64,000 nucleotides of DNA, from the NCBI GenBank assembly GCA_913054135.1, contig CAJXJK010000001.1, forward strand, positions 1-64,000, given 5' to 3'. A model generated the notes under the pieces. That model was given only the letters and a program-made list of their open reading frames with translations, was not told where the DNA came from and ran no database searches. Both the position numbers and the translations under genes were made by a program. The DNA is from an uncultured Flavobacteriales bacterium. GTDB lineage: Bacteria; Bacteroidota; Bacteroidia; Flavobacteriales_D; Crocinitomicaceae. Within the stretch, counting starts at the first letter, position 1; every line of letters starts with the position of its first letter. This document shows positions 9,513 to 17,252 of the stretch, piece after piece.

Positions 9513-10295
9513 ATGAAAAAGAAATATGCAATTCTCAATCTAATTGTCGTTCTTGCTGTAATTGCTTGGAATGGATTATCCAATACTGGTGTAATTGGTG
9601 GCAAAAGTGTTGGAGATGTGAGTGATAAACTGTACAACTTATTCACTCCAGCTGGTTACGCTTTCTCAATTTGGGGAATCATATTTTTAGGCATGATTGC
9701 TAATGCCATTTATCAAATTAAAGTGGCCTACAAAGACACAGAACAAAAACAAAAGAATGTATTGACAGGTCCATGGCTTATAATCGCCAACTTAGCAAAT
9801 GGTGCATGGATTTGGTTTTGGTTAAATGAATATGTGGGAGTATCTATTCTTATCATGATCATAATTTTGCTTGCACTAATTAAAGTAGCAATTGATTTAA
9901 GATTGGAAAATTATGGTGCTGATAGAGACGTCATCATTTTTGGCTGGTGGCCAAACACAATTTATCTCGGTTGGATCTCGGTAGCACTGATTGCGAATGT
10001 TGCTGCTTATCTATCTTATAGCGGATGGGCTGAACAAGTGAACCAAGTCAATTACACAATAATTATGCTAATTGTTGCCGCACTCTTGAATCTATTCATG
10101 TTGTACACCAGAAACATGAGAGAGTTCTGTTTAGTTGGAATTTGGGCATTGATGGCAATTGCAGAAAGAAGTGCAATTGAAAGCATTTACTTAACTGCAG
10201 TAATCTGTGCAGGTATACTCATCTTGTTAACACTCATTCATGGTTTCAAAAACCTAAAGCAAAACACACTCTTCTACCCGCAAGAAAAAAGCTAA
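9513..10295 (+). CDS. TspO/MBR-like tryptophan-rich integral membrane protein
   Basis: A 260-residue protein with about seven hydrophobic segments and many Trp residues. The stretches LFTPAGYAFSIWGIIFLGM, WFWLNEY and FGWWPNTIYLGWISVALIAN resemble the extended tryptophan-rich sensory protein relatives found in Bacteroidota. Classical TspO (about 160 residues, five helices) binds tetrapyrroles and cholesterol; this longer form has no settled role. Confidence 0.6.
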   Translation: MKKKYAILNLIVVLAVIAWNGLSNTGVIGGKSVGDVSDKLYNLFTPAGYAFSIWGIIFLGMIANAIYQIKVAYKDTEQKQKNVLTGPWLIIANLANGAWIWFWLNEYVGVSILIMIIILLALIKVAIDLRLENYGADRDVIIFGWWPNTIYLGWISVALIANVAAYLSYSGWAEQVNQVNYTIIMLIVAALLNLFMLYTRNMREFCLVGIWALMAIAERSAIESIYLTAVICAGILILLTLIHGFKNLKQNTLFYPQEKS

Positions 10296-10351
10296 GACAC
10301 AAACTCTTTTTCGTTTGAACTGTTTTAAATACACAACTATTCAAACAAAAA

Positions 10352-10768
10352 ATGATTTATTATACCACCTATTACGATCCAGAAGTACAGGATGAAATCA
10401 TCCGCTCATTAGGCGCACCTTATGGTTTTAGAGAAATTTTCAAATTAGGAGCAGTAGGTTCTAGCCGGATGAAGGTAGCTGAATATAGCGAAGCCTTTAA
10501 AAAGTTAGTGGAAAGAACAAGTGATTTTGCTGTGGCGAGTATCGCTTTAAGACCCAAAGGAATCATGGTCACGGTTTCCAAAAGCGACCAAAACATCATT
10601 TGGACAATCCCATTCTACCGATTGACAATCTACAAAACTGAAGTACTCAGCATTCATTCAGAAGGACACTTCTTAAAACTTCAACTTAAACAGCTGCAGA
10701 ATCAGAAATTCATCAAAAAAATACTAGAACATAAAATTAGATTCAGTGAAGACCTAAGTAAGCACTAA
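10352..10768 (+). CDS. Hypothetical protein (138 aa), possibly PH-like
   Basis: No family recognised. The sequence lacks a signal peptide or membrane segment. The middle (IALRPKGIMVTVSKSDQNIIWTIPFYRLTIYK, then LSIHSEGHFLKLQL) reads as alternating beta strands and resembles small bacterial PH-like domains, as does part of the 55,580 gene in this window; this is inference. It lies just upstream of tRNA-Val, outside the island. Confidence 0.6.
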   Translation: MIYYTTYYDPEVQDEIIRSLGAPYGFREIFKLGAVGSSRMKVAEYSEAFKKLVERTSDFAVASIALRPKGIMVTVSKSDQNIIWTIPFYRLTIYKTEVLSIHSEGHFLKLQLKQLQNQKFIKKILEHKIRFSEDLSKH

Positions 10769-10846
10769 AAAATGAGCCCTTTTCGCGCATCTATGCACTC
10801 AGCCTCAAAGTGTTTCATTTTTTTCTTAAAAAAAGATATTATTTCT

Positions 10847-10877
10847 TTTGTCATTGTAAAAAAGTACAATATATTTG
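10847..10877 (+). promoter_or_regulatory. Promoter of tRNA-Val
   Basis: TTTG at 10847-10850 and TATATTTG at 10870-10877 with a 19-base spacer match the Bacteroidota promoter pattern TTTG / TAnnTTTG, 28 bases before the mature tRNA. Confidence 0.7.
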
Positions 10878-10904
10878 CACCCGCATTGAAACAATGCACA
10901 GTGG

Positions 10905-10979
10905 GGGCTTTTAGCTCAGCTGGTTCAGAGCACCTGCCTTACAAGCAGGGGGTCACTGGTTCGAATCCAGTAAGGCCCA
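10905..10979 (+). tRNA. tRNA-Val (anticodon TAC)
   Basis: A 75-base cloverleaf: acceptor GGGCTTT pairs with AAGGCCC (one G-T pair), D stem GCTC/GAGC, anticodon stem CCTGC/GCAGG with loop CTTACAA (anticodon TAC), and T stem ACTGG/CCAGT around TTCGAAT. CCA is not encoded. The island has integrated here: bases from 10938 on belong to the 45-bp repeat, so the present 3' part of the gene was brought in by the element and keeps the tRNA intact. Confidence 0.95.
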
Positions 10980-10982
10980 CTA
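10938..10982 (+). repeat. Left attachment repeat (attL), 45 bp
   Basis: Exactly identical over 45 bases to 51957-52001. It runs from the first base of the anticodon loop through the T arm and acceptor strand to three bases past the discriminator base. The flanking bases differ at both ends (C versus T before; T versus A after), which fixes the repeat limits. Confidence 0.9.
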
Positions 10983-10994
10983 TAATAACAGCAA

Positions 10995-11027
10995 GGCTTT
11001 CGAGAAATCGGAAGCCTTTTTGTTTTT
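10995..11027 (+). terminator. Terminator after tRNA-Val, element-borne
   Basis: Stem GGCTTTCGA/TCGGAAGCC with a GAAA loop and a T-rich tail. A nearly identical hairpin recurs at 12585-12617, because the whole left-end segment is duplicated. Confidence 0.85.
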
Positions 11028-11033
11028 CATCCG

Positions 11034-11053
11034 GTTTACTTAATGGTTTACTT
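11034..11053 (+). repeat. Paired GTTTACTT boxes, site 1
   Basis: GTTTACTT at 11034 and again at 11046, 12 bases start to start. The same pair at the same spacing occurs at 12624, 41164, 44789 and 51794. Candidate arm-type integrase or excisionase binding sites (inference). Confidence 0.55.
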
Positions 11054-11331
11054 ATTTTTTAAACACTTCGTTAAGTATTGATCCTAAGGTAGGAATTATT
11101 ATTGAAAATAATTTAGGCCTCTACTTTCATGACAACCAAAATTCGATCAATTCAAGAATTAAAACTTGGATACTTGCGAGATTTAATTACTGAATAAATC
11201 TGACAAGATTTAGTAGTAAAGACTTAAGAATTAAAAGCAATCTACGTATTTAACTGGGTTTTTAAATAATTTACTGTAGGTACTTTTGTCCAAACTAACA
11301 CCTAAAAAGATGGGGGAATTATTCAAATATT

Positions 11332-12435
11332 ATGAGCTGTAAACAAAAAGAAAATGAATTCAACGAGGCTTTGAAGAAAGTGCAGAATGAACTTGAAAAA
11401 GAACTAGCTACTATAGCGACTGAAGCAGAAAGAAAGTCTGAAGAATTGGAAGCAGATTTTGACCAAGAGAAGGATCTTGCCAATGGTGTTGCTGCTACCG
11501 CAGGAACGGTAATTGGTGGTGCTGTTGGCGGGCCTGTTGGAGCGGTTATAGGGGGAGCAATAGGAAAAACAATAGGTTCGTTATTTACAATTGAAACTTC
11601 ATACACAGAACAAAGAATATCTCTTCATGTCCCTACGGTAACTATGAAAAGTCAATCCTGGAAATTTGATGTTCCTGAAATTACAATGAAGGACAGTGAT
11701 ATCATTTTCAATGTCCCTACATTGGTGATGACTCGTCAAAAAGGCCCAAGAATTCCTCATACAAAAACAACAATGAAACAAGAGTGTGTATCGGTGAAAA
11801 TTGATGCTGGTCTTTTCACTTACACGGACAAAAAATGCACTGATGTTCCGCAGGTAACAGTTACCTGGGAACAGACCTATCTCGATGTCCCAAAATATGA
11901 AAATCGAGAACAGAGAATTGTAATTGGTGTTCCACAAGTGTCAATGAAAACTCAAGAAGTTATAGTTGATGTTCCTGAAATAACAATGGAACAACAAGAC
12001 ATTATCTTTAGACTACCGTCGATAACAATTACTTTCGTTAAGGACGCAGGTCAAAAAATGGCTGACGCCGCTGCCAAAATAGCAGATGATGCTGCAACGG
12101 CTTCTACACAGAAAAAACTTGCAATGAAAGGGAGAATTACGACTGAAGTTATCGAACCCGCTAAGGCCATGTTTGAATGCTACAAAGCTGAACTCATTTC
12201 AAACAGAAAAAAGATAGTCGCGTTCTATGACCCAGAAATTGAAAAACTAACTAACTCTTTAAAAAATCTCAAGTCAAAAGATGTTCCTGAGAGCGATAAT
12301 GACTACATATCAATAAAAAAGCAACTAGATGACATGATTAAAAAGAGAGAAGATTCAGTCAGTATGATTGATCGAGCAATCGAAGACCTTGATAAAAGTT
12401 CATCTGAAGCAATCGAATCTTTACTTGGCATGTAG
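11332..12435 (+). CDS. Glycine-zipper / beta-repeat protein of unknown function
   Basis: A 367-residue protein I cannot assign to a family. Residues about 5-50 form an acidic, Glu/Lys-rich helix (coiled coil). Residues about 58-85 are a glycine zipper (GTVIGGAVGGPVGAVIGGAIG), a type of helix that packs in membranes. Residues about 100-245 carry at least six related beta-type units built on VPxVTM or VPEITM. The C-terminal third is helical and charged again. There is no signal peptide, though residue 3 is Cys. It is the only gene between attL and the second att-like copy, so it may be cargo of a separate small insertion. A membrane-active effector is conceivable but not shown. Confidence 0.7.
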   Translation: MSCKQKENEFNEALKKVQNELEKELATIATEAERKSEELEADFDQEKDLANGVAATAGTVIGGAVGGPVGAVIGGAIGKTIGSLFTIETSYTEQRISLHVPTVTMKSQSWKFDVPEITMKDSDIIFNVPTLVMTRQKGPRIPHTKTTMKQECVSVKIDAGLFTYTDKKCTDVPQVTVTWEQTYLDVPKYENREQRIVIGVPQVSMKTQEVIVDVPEITMEQQDIIFRLPSITITFVKDAGQKMADAAAKIADDAATASTQKKLAMKGRITTEVIEPAKAMFECYKAELISNRKKIVAFYDPEIEKLTNSLKNLKSKDVPESDNDYISIKKQLDDMIKKREDSVSMIDRAIEDLDKSSSEAIESLLGM

Positions 12436-12584
12436 AACTTATAGCTTTGCTTTTTAGCATATCATAGTCATGCATTTGACGACACATGATAAAACCAAAA
12501 AACATGAACTTCAAGTTAGAGATGTTTTGCTTTAGCAGGGCGTTACCTGTTATAATCCAGTTTGCTCAATGATAATAAATAGAA

Positions 12585-12617
12585 GGCTTTCGAGAAATCG
12601 GAAGCCTTTTTGTTTTT
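12585..12617 (+). terminator. Terminator hairpin, second copy
   Basis: Same GGCTTTCGA/TCGGAAGCC stem and T-rich tail as at 10995-11027. Confidence 0.8.
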
Positions 12618-12623
12618 CACCCG

Positions 12624-12643
12624 GTTTATTTATTGGTTTACTT
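12624..12643 (+). repeat. Paired GTTTACTT boxes, site 2
   Basis: GTTTATTT at 12624 (one mismatch) and GTTTACTT at 12636, 12 bases apart as at the other four sites. Confidence 0.5.
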
Positions 12644-12751
12644 GTTTTTAGAGTCCATGCTTAATCATAATCCTTTGGGTTTAATTCATTATTGAAAATA
12701 ATATGTATCTCTAATACATCAAGTCATGTACCTTTTTTGTTTTTCTCGGTT

Positions 12752-13255
12752 ATGAAAAAAAGAAAAGCCATGAAAATTCAATTAACCATAACAATGCTCA
12801 CCTCGCTCCTATTCATTTCCCACGCCCAAAATATTGAGGTCAAGAATTCAATAGAAAACTCGTTTTACAACCTTAATGGAGAAGTCACAACCATCAAGAT
12901 AAATTCACTTATTTTAGACCTGAAGAAATTAAGCGCAGATTCAACTATGTGTTTTTATTCTTTATTCGATTACAACAACTGCAATTCAGATTCTGATGCA
13001 GTTTATGATAAAGTTGCATCCTATCTGAACGACCTCATTAATAAATCAGTAGATGTTAAACTCACAAAATGGAACAAACCCTGGGAAGATGAAAATTTTT
13101 ATACACTGCGCTTTGAAATCTATTACGCCAACGATAATCCAAAATTTCCTGTTGACCTAAATTTTGATTCCTTCATTTTAGATGTAAGTGAGGATAGGAT
13201 CAAAAATATAATCCTAGCACGAGAATGGATAGAGTTGTCAAAATATGCGAATTGA
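12752..13255 (+). CDS. Hypothetical secreted protein
   Basis: No family recognised. From ATG 12752 the protein is 167 residues with a basic start (MKKRKAMK) and a hydrophobic signal ending FISHAQ, so it is probably exported to the periplasm. ATG 12770 is an equally plausible start; the longer frame opening at 12692 runs into the repeat and lacks a signal-like N-terminus. The mature part is Asp/Asn-rich and mixed alpha/beta. Confidence 0.6.
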   Translation: MKKRKAMKIQLTITMLTSLLFISHAQNIEVKNSIENSFYNLNGEVTTIKINSLILDLKKLSADSTMCFYSLFDYNNCNSDSDAVYDKVASYLNDLINKSVDVKLTKWNKPWEDENFYTLRFEIYYANDNPKFPVDLNFDSFILDVSEDRIKNIILAREWIELSKYAN

Positions 13256-13343
13256 ACATTTGAGAATTGTATACAAATTAACTAACTTTAAAAGGAAAGC
13301 TAATATTATTCAACCATCAGAAAAATTATCATAGCACTTTAAG

Positions 13344-14501
13344 ATGTCAAACAAAGTCATTAGAAAATGCCGCTGGTGCGGACGCAACTATTCAACAATG
13401 CACGGACTGATTCAGGTATTAACTGGAGTGGAAAAGTATTGCTCAACCGCTTGCGAATATGAACACAATCAAATACAAAACAACCAAGAAGAGCAACATC
13501 AAAGCTTTGAGGCAGAACAGCATGTTCATATAAATGTTGAACATGAAGAAAGAGAAAAAAAAGATGCGAAGCTTAATTCATTTTACTTTGATCAACTAAA
13601 CGATATTTACAACAGAAGTAAGAATTACACAAAAGGACCAAGTGTTTCAGATATTGAAGGAAATTCTTATGATTCAATTCAAATTGGAAACAAACTTTGG
13701 TTGACTTCTGATCTTATCGTTTCAAAATGGAGAACTGGTCATAGAATTCCTTTTAAAACAACAACTGTTCCAACTCACTTCGCAGAATGCAGTCATGTTC
13801 TAGAATCTTATGACGAACTAGTACCGAAATCATTAAGCCTCAATTACAGTGCAGAAGTCTTAAATAAACAAGAGGATTTACTGGGTGATGGATGGAAAGT
13901 CCCTTCTAAAGAAGATTGGATGGATCTGATAACAATGCACGGTGGAAACCAAACTGCTGGCTTATTTTTATTCTCCGGAGAAAACTATGACACAGAAGAT
14001 GGTTATTGGGATACCTGGGAAATTGACGACCATGACATTCAAGTTCCTTCTGCCTTCACTAATTGTTCTAAATTATCTTTGATCGCCATTCCAGATTTAG
14101 CCAAATATTGGGCATATGATTCAGTCAAAAATGAAAAACTTCTTGTTATTTCAGATGACGACAGAACGATAGATGGATTTAGATTAGAATTTGAAAATGA
14201 TCCAGTAATACCAATGGAACAGTCTTCAGCACGAATCAGACTGGTTAAAGATTTGACTGATAAAAATCAACCACCTCGTTTTCAGAAGGCAAATGAAAAA
14301 CCTGTTGCTCAGAACATTCCAAATGAAAAGGAAAAATCTGAGGTCTTGAAATTAAACGAGTTGCTACAGAGCGGAGCCATTTCAAGTGGCCAGTACAATT
14401 CTTTAAAAAAAGAACTTGATTTAAAACGACTGAATGATCTCTTTGAATCAGGCGCAATAAGCCATGAGCAATATTCTAAACTACTTAACAATTTAATTTA
14501 A
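13344..14501 (+). CDS. FISUMP-domain protein with N-terminal zinc ribbon and C-terminal SHOCT motifs
   Basis: A 385-residue protein without signal peptide. Residues about 8-45 hold CRWCGRNY...KYCSTACEYEH, a Cys4-type zinc ribbon. Residues about 105-300 match the Fibrobacter succinogenes major paralogous domain (FISUMP): IQIGNKLWLTSDL, DGWKVPSKEDW, YWAYDS, ARIRLVKD. The C-terminal 50 residues are two SHOCT-like units (LNELLQSGAISSGQYNSLK and LNDLFESGAISHEQYSKLL), short oligomerisation helices. FISUMP domains are usually on secreted proteins; here the domain is apparently cytoplasmic. The stop overlaps the next ATG (TAATG), so the two are translationally coupled. Confidence 0.78.
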   Translation: MSNKVIRKCRWCGRNYSTMHGLIQVLTGVEKYCSTACEYEHNQIQNNQEEQHQSFEAEQHVHINVEHEEREKKDAKLNSFYFDQLNDIYNRSKNYTKGPSVSDIEGNSYDSIQIGNKLWLTSDLIVSKWRTGHRIPFKTTTVPTHFAECSHVLESYDELVPKSLSLNYSAEVLNKQEDLLGDGWKVPSKEDWMDLITMHGGNQTAGLFLFSGENYDTEDGYWDTWEIDDHDIQVPSAFTNCSKLSLIAIPDLAKYWAYDSVKNEKLLVISDDDRTIDGFRLEFENDPVIPMEQSSARIRLVKDLTDKNQPPRFQKANEKPVAQNIPNEKEKSEVLKLNELLQSGAISSGQYNSLKKELDLKRLNDLFESGAISHEQYSKLLNNLI

Positions 14502-15277
14502 TGGATAAAATTGCTGAAATAGAAAAGTTGAAATCCCTTTTGGATGCAGGAGCCCTCAATCAGACTCAATATGATACTTTACTTACGGACCTGCTTGGAG
14601 ATGTTCACCCCCCCCTCAACCAAATTCCAGACACCAGACAAACTGCATCTGGGTCTGTCCAAAACCAACAACCAATAATAAACCTCCCTACGATTGAAAT
14701 CGGTGGTCACCAATGGGTTCAGGACAACCTCAATATAACGCATTTTCAAAATGGAGATGAAATCCAGAAAATAACGAGCTTGGAAATGTGGTACGAATAC
14801 CATGATAAAAAACTACCTGGTTACTGCAACCCTATGTTTGATGAAGATGACCCCATTCATGAATGGGGACTAATTTATAATTGGCACGCGGTTCACGACT
14901 CTAGAATTCTTGCACCAAACGGTTATCGTCATTCAAATCTGAATGACTGGTATGACCTATTTACGCATTTTGATAAAGCATTCAATCAAGATGCAATGAA
15001 TGGCTTAATTCATGGTCAAAATGGATTTGACTTAGACAGTTTTTCAGAGACGTTTAACGTACATTTTGGAAGCATTGAGATAGACCTAAAACATGATGGA
15101 TTACGTTGGTCTAAATTTTACTCAGACTTTTTTGACCTTAGGCACAGAATAGCTGGGTTCCTTTTGAAAGGTAATGAGGGATTGCCTGATGGATCGATAA
15201 CAATTAATTTTGATACTGGTACGGTTCAATTCACCGACGATTTTCTTGGGGGATATGTCAGATGTATCAAAGAATAG
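14501..15277 (+). CDS. FISUMP-domain protein with N-terminal SHOCT motif
   Basis: A 258-residue partner of the preceding gene, starting in its stop codon. Residues 5-35 are a SHOCT-type helix pair (IEKLKSLLDAGALNQTQYDTLL). After a Pro/Gln-rich linker comes a FISUMP domain: IEIGGHQWVQDNLNITHFQNGD, GLIYNWHAVHDSR, APNGYRHSNLNDWYDL, and the closing GGYVRCIKE. It has no signal peptide. The shared SHOCT and FISUMP parts in opposite order suggest the two proteins form one complex (inference). Confidence 0.76.
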   Translation: MDKIAEIEKLKSLLDAGALNQTQYDTLLTDLLGDVHPPLNQIPDTRQTASGSVQNQQPIINLPTIEIGGHQWVQDNLNITHFQNGDEIQKITSLEMWYEYHDKKLPGYCNPMFDEDDPIHEWGLIYNWHAVHDSRILAPNGYRHSNLNDWYDLFTHFDKAFNQDAMNGLIHGQNGFDLDSFSETFNVHFGSIEIDLKHDGLRWSKFYSDFFDLRHRIAGFLLKGNEGLPDGSITINFDTGTVQFTDDFLGGYVRCIKE

Positions 15278-15285
15278 TCACAAAT

Positions 15286-15879
15286 ATGAAAATTCACAGA
15301 CTTGAAAAAATCGGTTTCATTCACATAGGACACTGGTCAATGAAGGATGACAAACTAATATTGAACGTAACAATTGATAAGGATGTAAAGAACATTCTTT
15401 ACGCCTTTGTCATCAATAAAAAGGTAATGTATGTAGGCAAAACAACAAATACATTACAAAAAAGGTTTTCTGGGTACATTGATCCCGGTTCCACTCAAAA
15501 CACCAACATAAAAGTAAATGGCAGAATAAAGAGCAAGCTCTCAGATAATAAGAAGGTTCAAATTTATGCTTTTGTTGACAACCAATTATTAAAATATGGA
15601 GACTTCAACATTAATCTGGCAGAGGGGCTTGAAAAATCAATTATCGACTCATTAGAGGAACCTTTTTGGAATGGTAAATCTCTCAAAGGAGAAGAGAGTA
15701 TACGTACACTTTCTGAATTAGATAAGATTGATGAAAAATTAACCCTTCAAAAGTGGAATAAAATACGACTGCTTCAGGAGAGAGGTTTAAACCCTCAGCA
15801 AATACTTTTAGAAATGAAAATGACACAGTTGGAATACGAGATTTTGATGAATGACTATCACGAAATCACAGGAATGTAG
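15286..15879 (+). CDS. GIY-YIG nuclease-like protein
   Basis: Residues about 30-130 fit a GIY-YIG domain: LYAFVINKKVMYVGKTTN gives the paired strands (YAF ... YVG), KRFSGY supplies a candidate catalytic Arg, and AEGLEKSIIDSL the metal-binding Glu. The C-terminal 55 residues (NKIRLLQERGLNPQQILLEMKMTQLEYEIL) look like a small helix-turn-helix. The frame is open from ATG 15262, overlapping the FISUMP gene by 16 bases; ATG 15286 is chosen because the GIY-YIG fold begins soon after it. Close linkage to the two FISUMP/SHOCT genes suggests one operon, perhaps a nuclease effector. Confidence 0.65.
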   Translation: MKIHRLEKIGFIHIGHWSMKDDKLILNVTIDKDVKNILYAFVINKKVMYVGKTTNTLQKRFSGYIDPGSTQNTNIKVNGRIKSKLSDNKKVQIYAFVDNQLLKYGDFNINLAEGLEKSIIDSLEEPFWNGKSLKGEESIRTLSELDKIDEKLTLQKWNKIRLLQERGLNPQQILLEMKMTQLEYEILMNDYHEITGM

Positions 15880-15893
15880 TGAAAGACTAGATT

Positions 15894-16148
15894 ATGAAAA
15901 AACTCCTCAAAGCCCTTCCTTTAATTCTGTTCTCGGCAATCATTGCCTTTTCTTTCAACGGAGAAGATCCAAGAACAAACATCAGCCCAAACACGAAGGT
16001 TTTCATTTGTGTGAGTGAAGGAGCATATGCTTATCATTATAAAAAAAATTGCAGGGGATTGGGAAACTGCAAGCATGAAATTAAAGAAGTTACGCTCGAA
16101 GAGGCCTTTAAAAAAGGGAAGAAGAAATTGTGTGGCTGGGAGGATTGA
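15894..16148 (+). CDS. Small exported Cys-containing protein
   Basis: An 84-residue protein with a Sec signal (MKKLLKALPLILFSAIIAFSF). The mature part VFICVSEGAYAYHYKKNCRGLGNC...VTLEEAFKKGKKKLC resembles the small YHxxxCRxL...EEAxxxGxxxC domain found in many bacterial exported or nuclease-associated proteins, where the His and Cys residues could hold a metal. The function is unknown. It follows the GIY-YIG gene by 14 bases. Confidence 0.6.
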   Translation: MKKLLKALPLILFSAIIAFSFNGEDPRTNISPNTKVFICVSEGAYAYHYKKNCRGLGNCKHEIKEVTLEEAFKKGKKKLCGWED

Positions 16149-16265
16149 AATTATTCCCAAATATTGAAAAGCCGTATTTCCCGCAAAAAACCGTATTTAA
16201 TCTCATTCAAGTCAATAGAAGGTAAAATCCTATTATATTTAGTGCATAACCTTAAAACTATAGAA

Positions 16266-17099
16266 ATGAAAATACCTTTGGCAATCATAAGCTTATCACT
16301 AATAATGGGCAGTTGTGCTACCAGTTTTTATCAGTTGTATAATGTAGAACCTTTATTCGAATCAGTTGATCAAAACGGAGGTTACATCTTCGAAGATGAA
16401 AACTGTAGAATATCCTACGCTCTTTGGTCTGAAGGAGGGAATATAGGTTTCAATTTTCATAATAAGACCGATCAGAATATTGATATTAACTTGAACAAGA
16501 GTTTTTTTATATACAATGGGTTTGCAAACGATTACTACAAAAACCGAACCTACACCAGGTCTAAAACAAGTTCAGTAATGGCAACAAATAGACCTGTTAT
16601 CACTTCATCTGAAGCAACTACAACAGCGACTTCAACAGGAACAAAGACGACAACACTTTTCAGTACAAGAACAACTGGTTTAAGTTCTACTGTAGGTAAT
16701 GCAGTGACTGAGAAAGAAGATTCGATTGTGACCGTGCCTGCACGAACCACGAAAAGAGTTTCTGAATACCCAATCAATTATGCCTTAATTAGAAGTTGTG
16801 ATATGTTAAAATACCCAATGACTAAAGACATCAAAACGATGAAGTATGATAAGACTTCTAGTCCTTTGGTATTTAGCAACAGAATCTACTATTCGATTGC
16901 AGGTAACGGAAAAGAAGTAGAAAATGAGTTTTACGTTTCAGAAATCACCAACTATCCTTCGTCTGAATTTTTTGAATACAAAAACTTGGAGAATTGTGGA
17001 CAAAAAAGCACATCTAAACCAAAGCATTTCAAGTATTACGACCAAAACAAGTTTTACATCAAGTATCAAAAAACAGGTGGAGACACATGGAAAAACTAG
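16266..17099 (+). CDS. Lipoprotein of unknown function
   Basis: From ATG 16266 the protein starts MKIPLAIISLSLIMGSCATS, a clear lipoprotein signal with the lipidated Cys at residue 17, so this start is preferred over the upstream in-frame ATG 16164. A Thr/Ser-rich low-complexity stretch (about residues 95-150) interrupts the chain. No named domain recognised. Confidence 0.65.
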   Translation: MKIPLAIISLSLIMGSCATSFYQLYNVEPLFESVDQNGGYIFEDENCRISYALWSEGGNIGFNFHNKTDQNIDINLNKSFFIYNGFANDYYKNRTYTRSKTSSVMATNRPVITSSEATTTATSTGTKTTTLFSTRTTGLSSTVGNAVTEKEDSIVTVPARTTKRVSEYPINYALIRSCDMLKYPMTKDIKTMKYDKTSSPLVFSNRIYYSIAGNGKEVENEFYVSEITNYPSSEFFEYKNLENCGQKSTSKPKHFKYYDQNKFYIKYQKTGGDTWKN

Positions 17100-17252
17100 A
17101 AGTCTCTAAATTGAATTGATCTACAATAGAAATCAGAACTTTCAAGCTTTTAAGGGAGAGTAGAACAATAAATAAAATCCTAGCAGAAATCATGGACCAA
17201 GCGGAAGGGCAGTATAGTACATGGCCGGCTGTTGGGTAGAAAAATAAAACCT

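Larger units (their letters stand above)
10941..11120 (+). repeat. Left-end repeat, copy 1 (partner at 12531-12710)
   Basis: Aligns mostly without gaps to 12531-12710 at an offset of 1590 bases. Shared blocks include AGCAGGG, AATCCAG, the hairpin AAGGCTTTCGAGAAATCGG, TTTTTGTTTTTCA, CCGGTTTA and ATTGAAAATAAT. It covers the tRNA 3' part, a terminator and the paired GTTTACTT boxes. The stretch from here to the gene at 11332 holds no other recognisable feature. Confidence 0.8.
12531..12710 (+). repeat. Degenerate second copy of the island left end
   Basis: Aligns to 10941-11120 at offset 1590. The tRNA-derived part is decayed (AGCAGGGCGTTACCTG... AATCCAG) while the following hairpin and CCGGTTTA boxes are well kept. 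It fills most of the gap between 12436 and the next gene and is best read as the left end of an older insertion. Confidence 0.75.

Noticed and set aside
10772-11062. 96-codon open frame across tRNA-Val
   Set aside because: It runs through the tRNA gene and its terminator; its translation has no protein-like character.
17188-17238. 15-codon open frame (MDQAEGQYSTWPAVG)
   Set aside because: Too short and without an RBS or a recognisable domain; probably chance or a relic.
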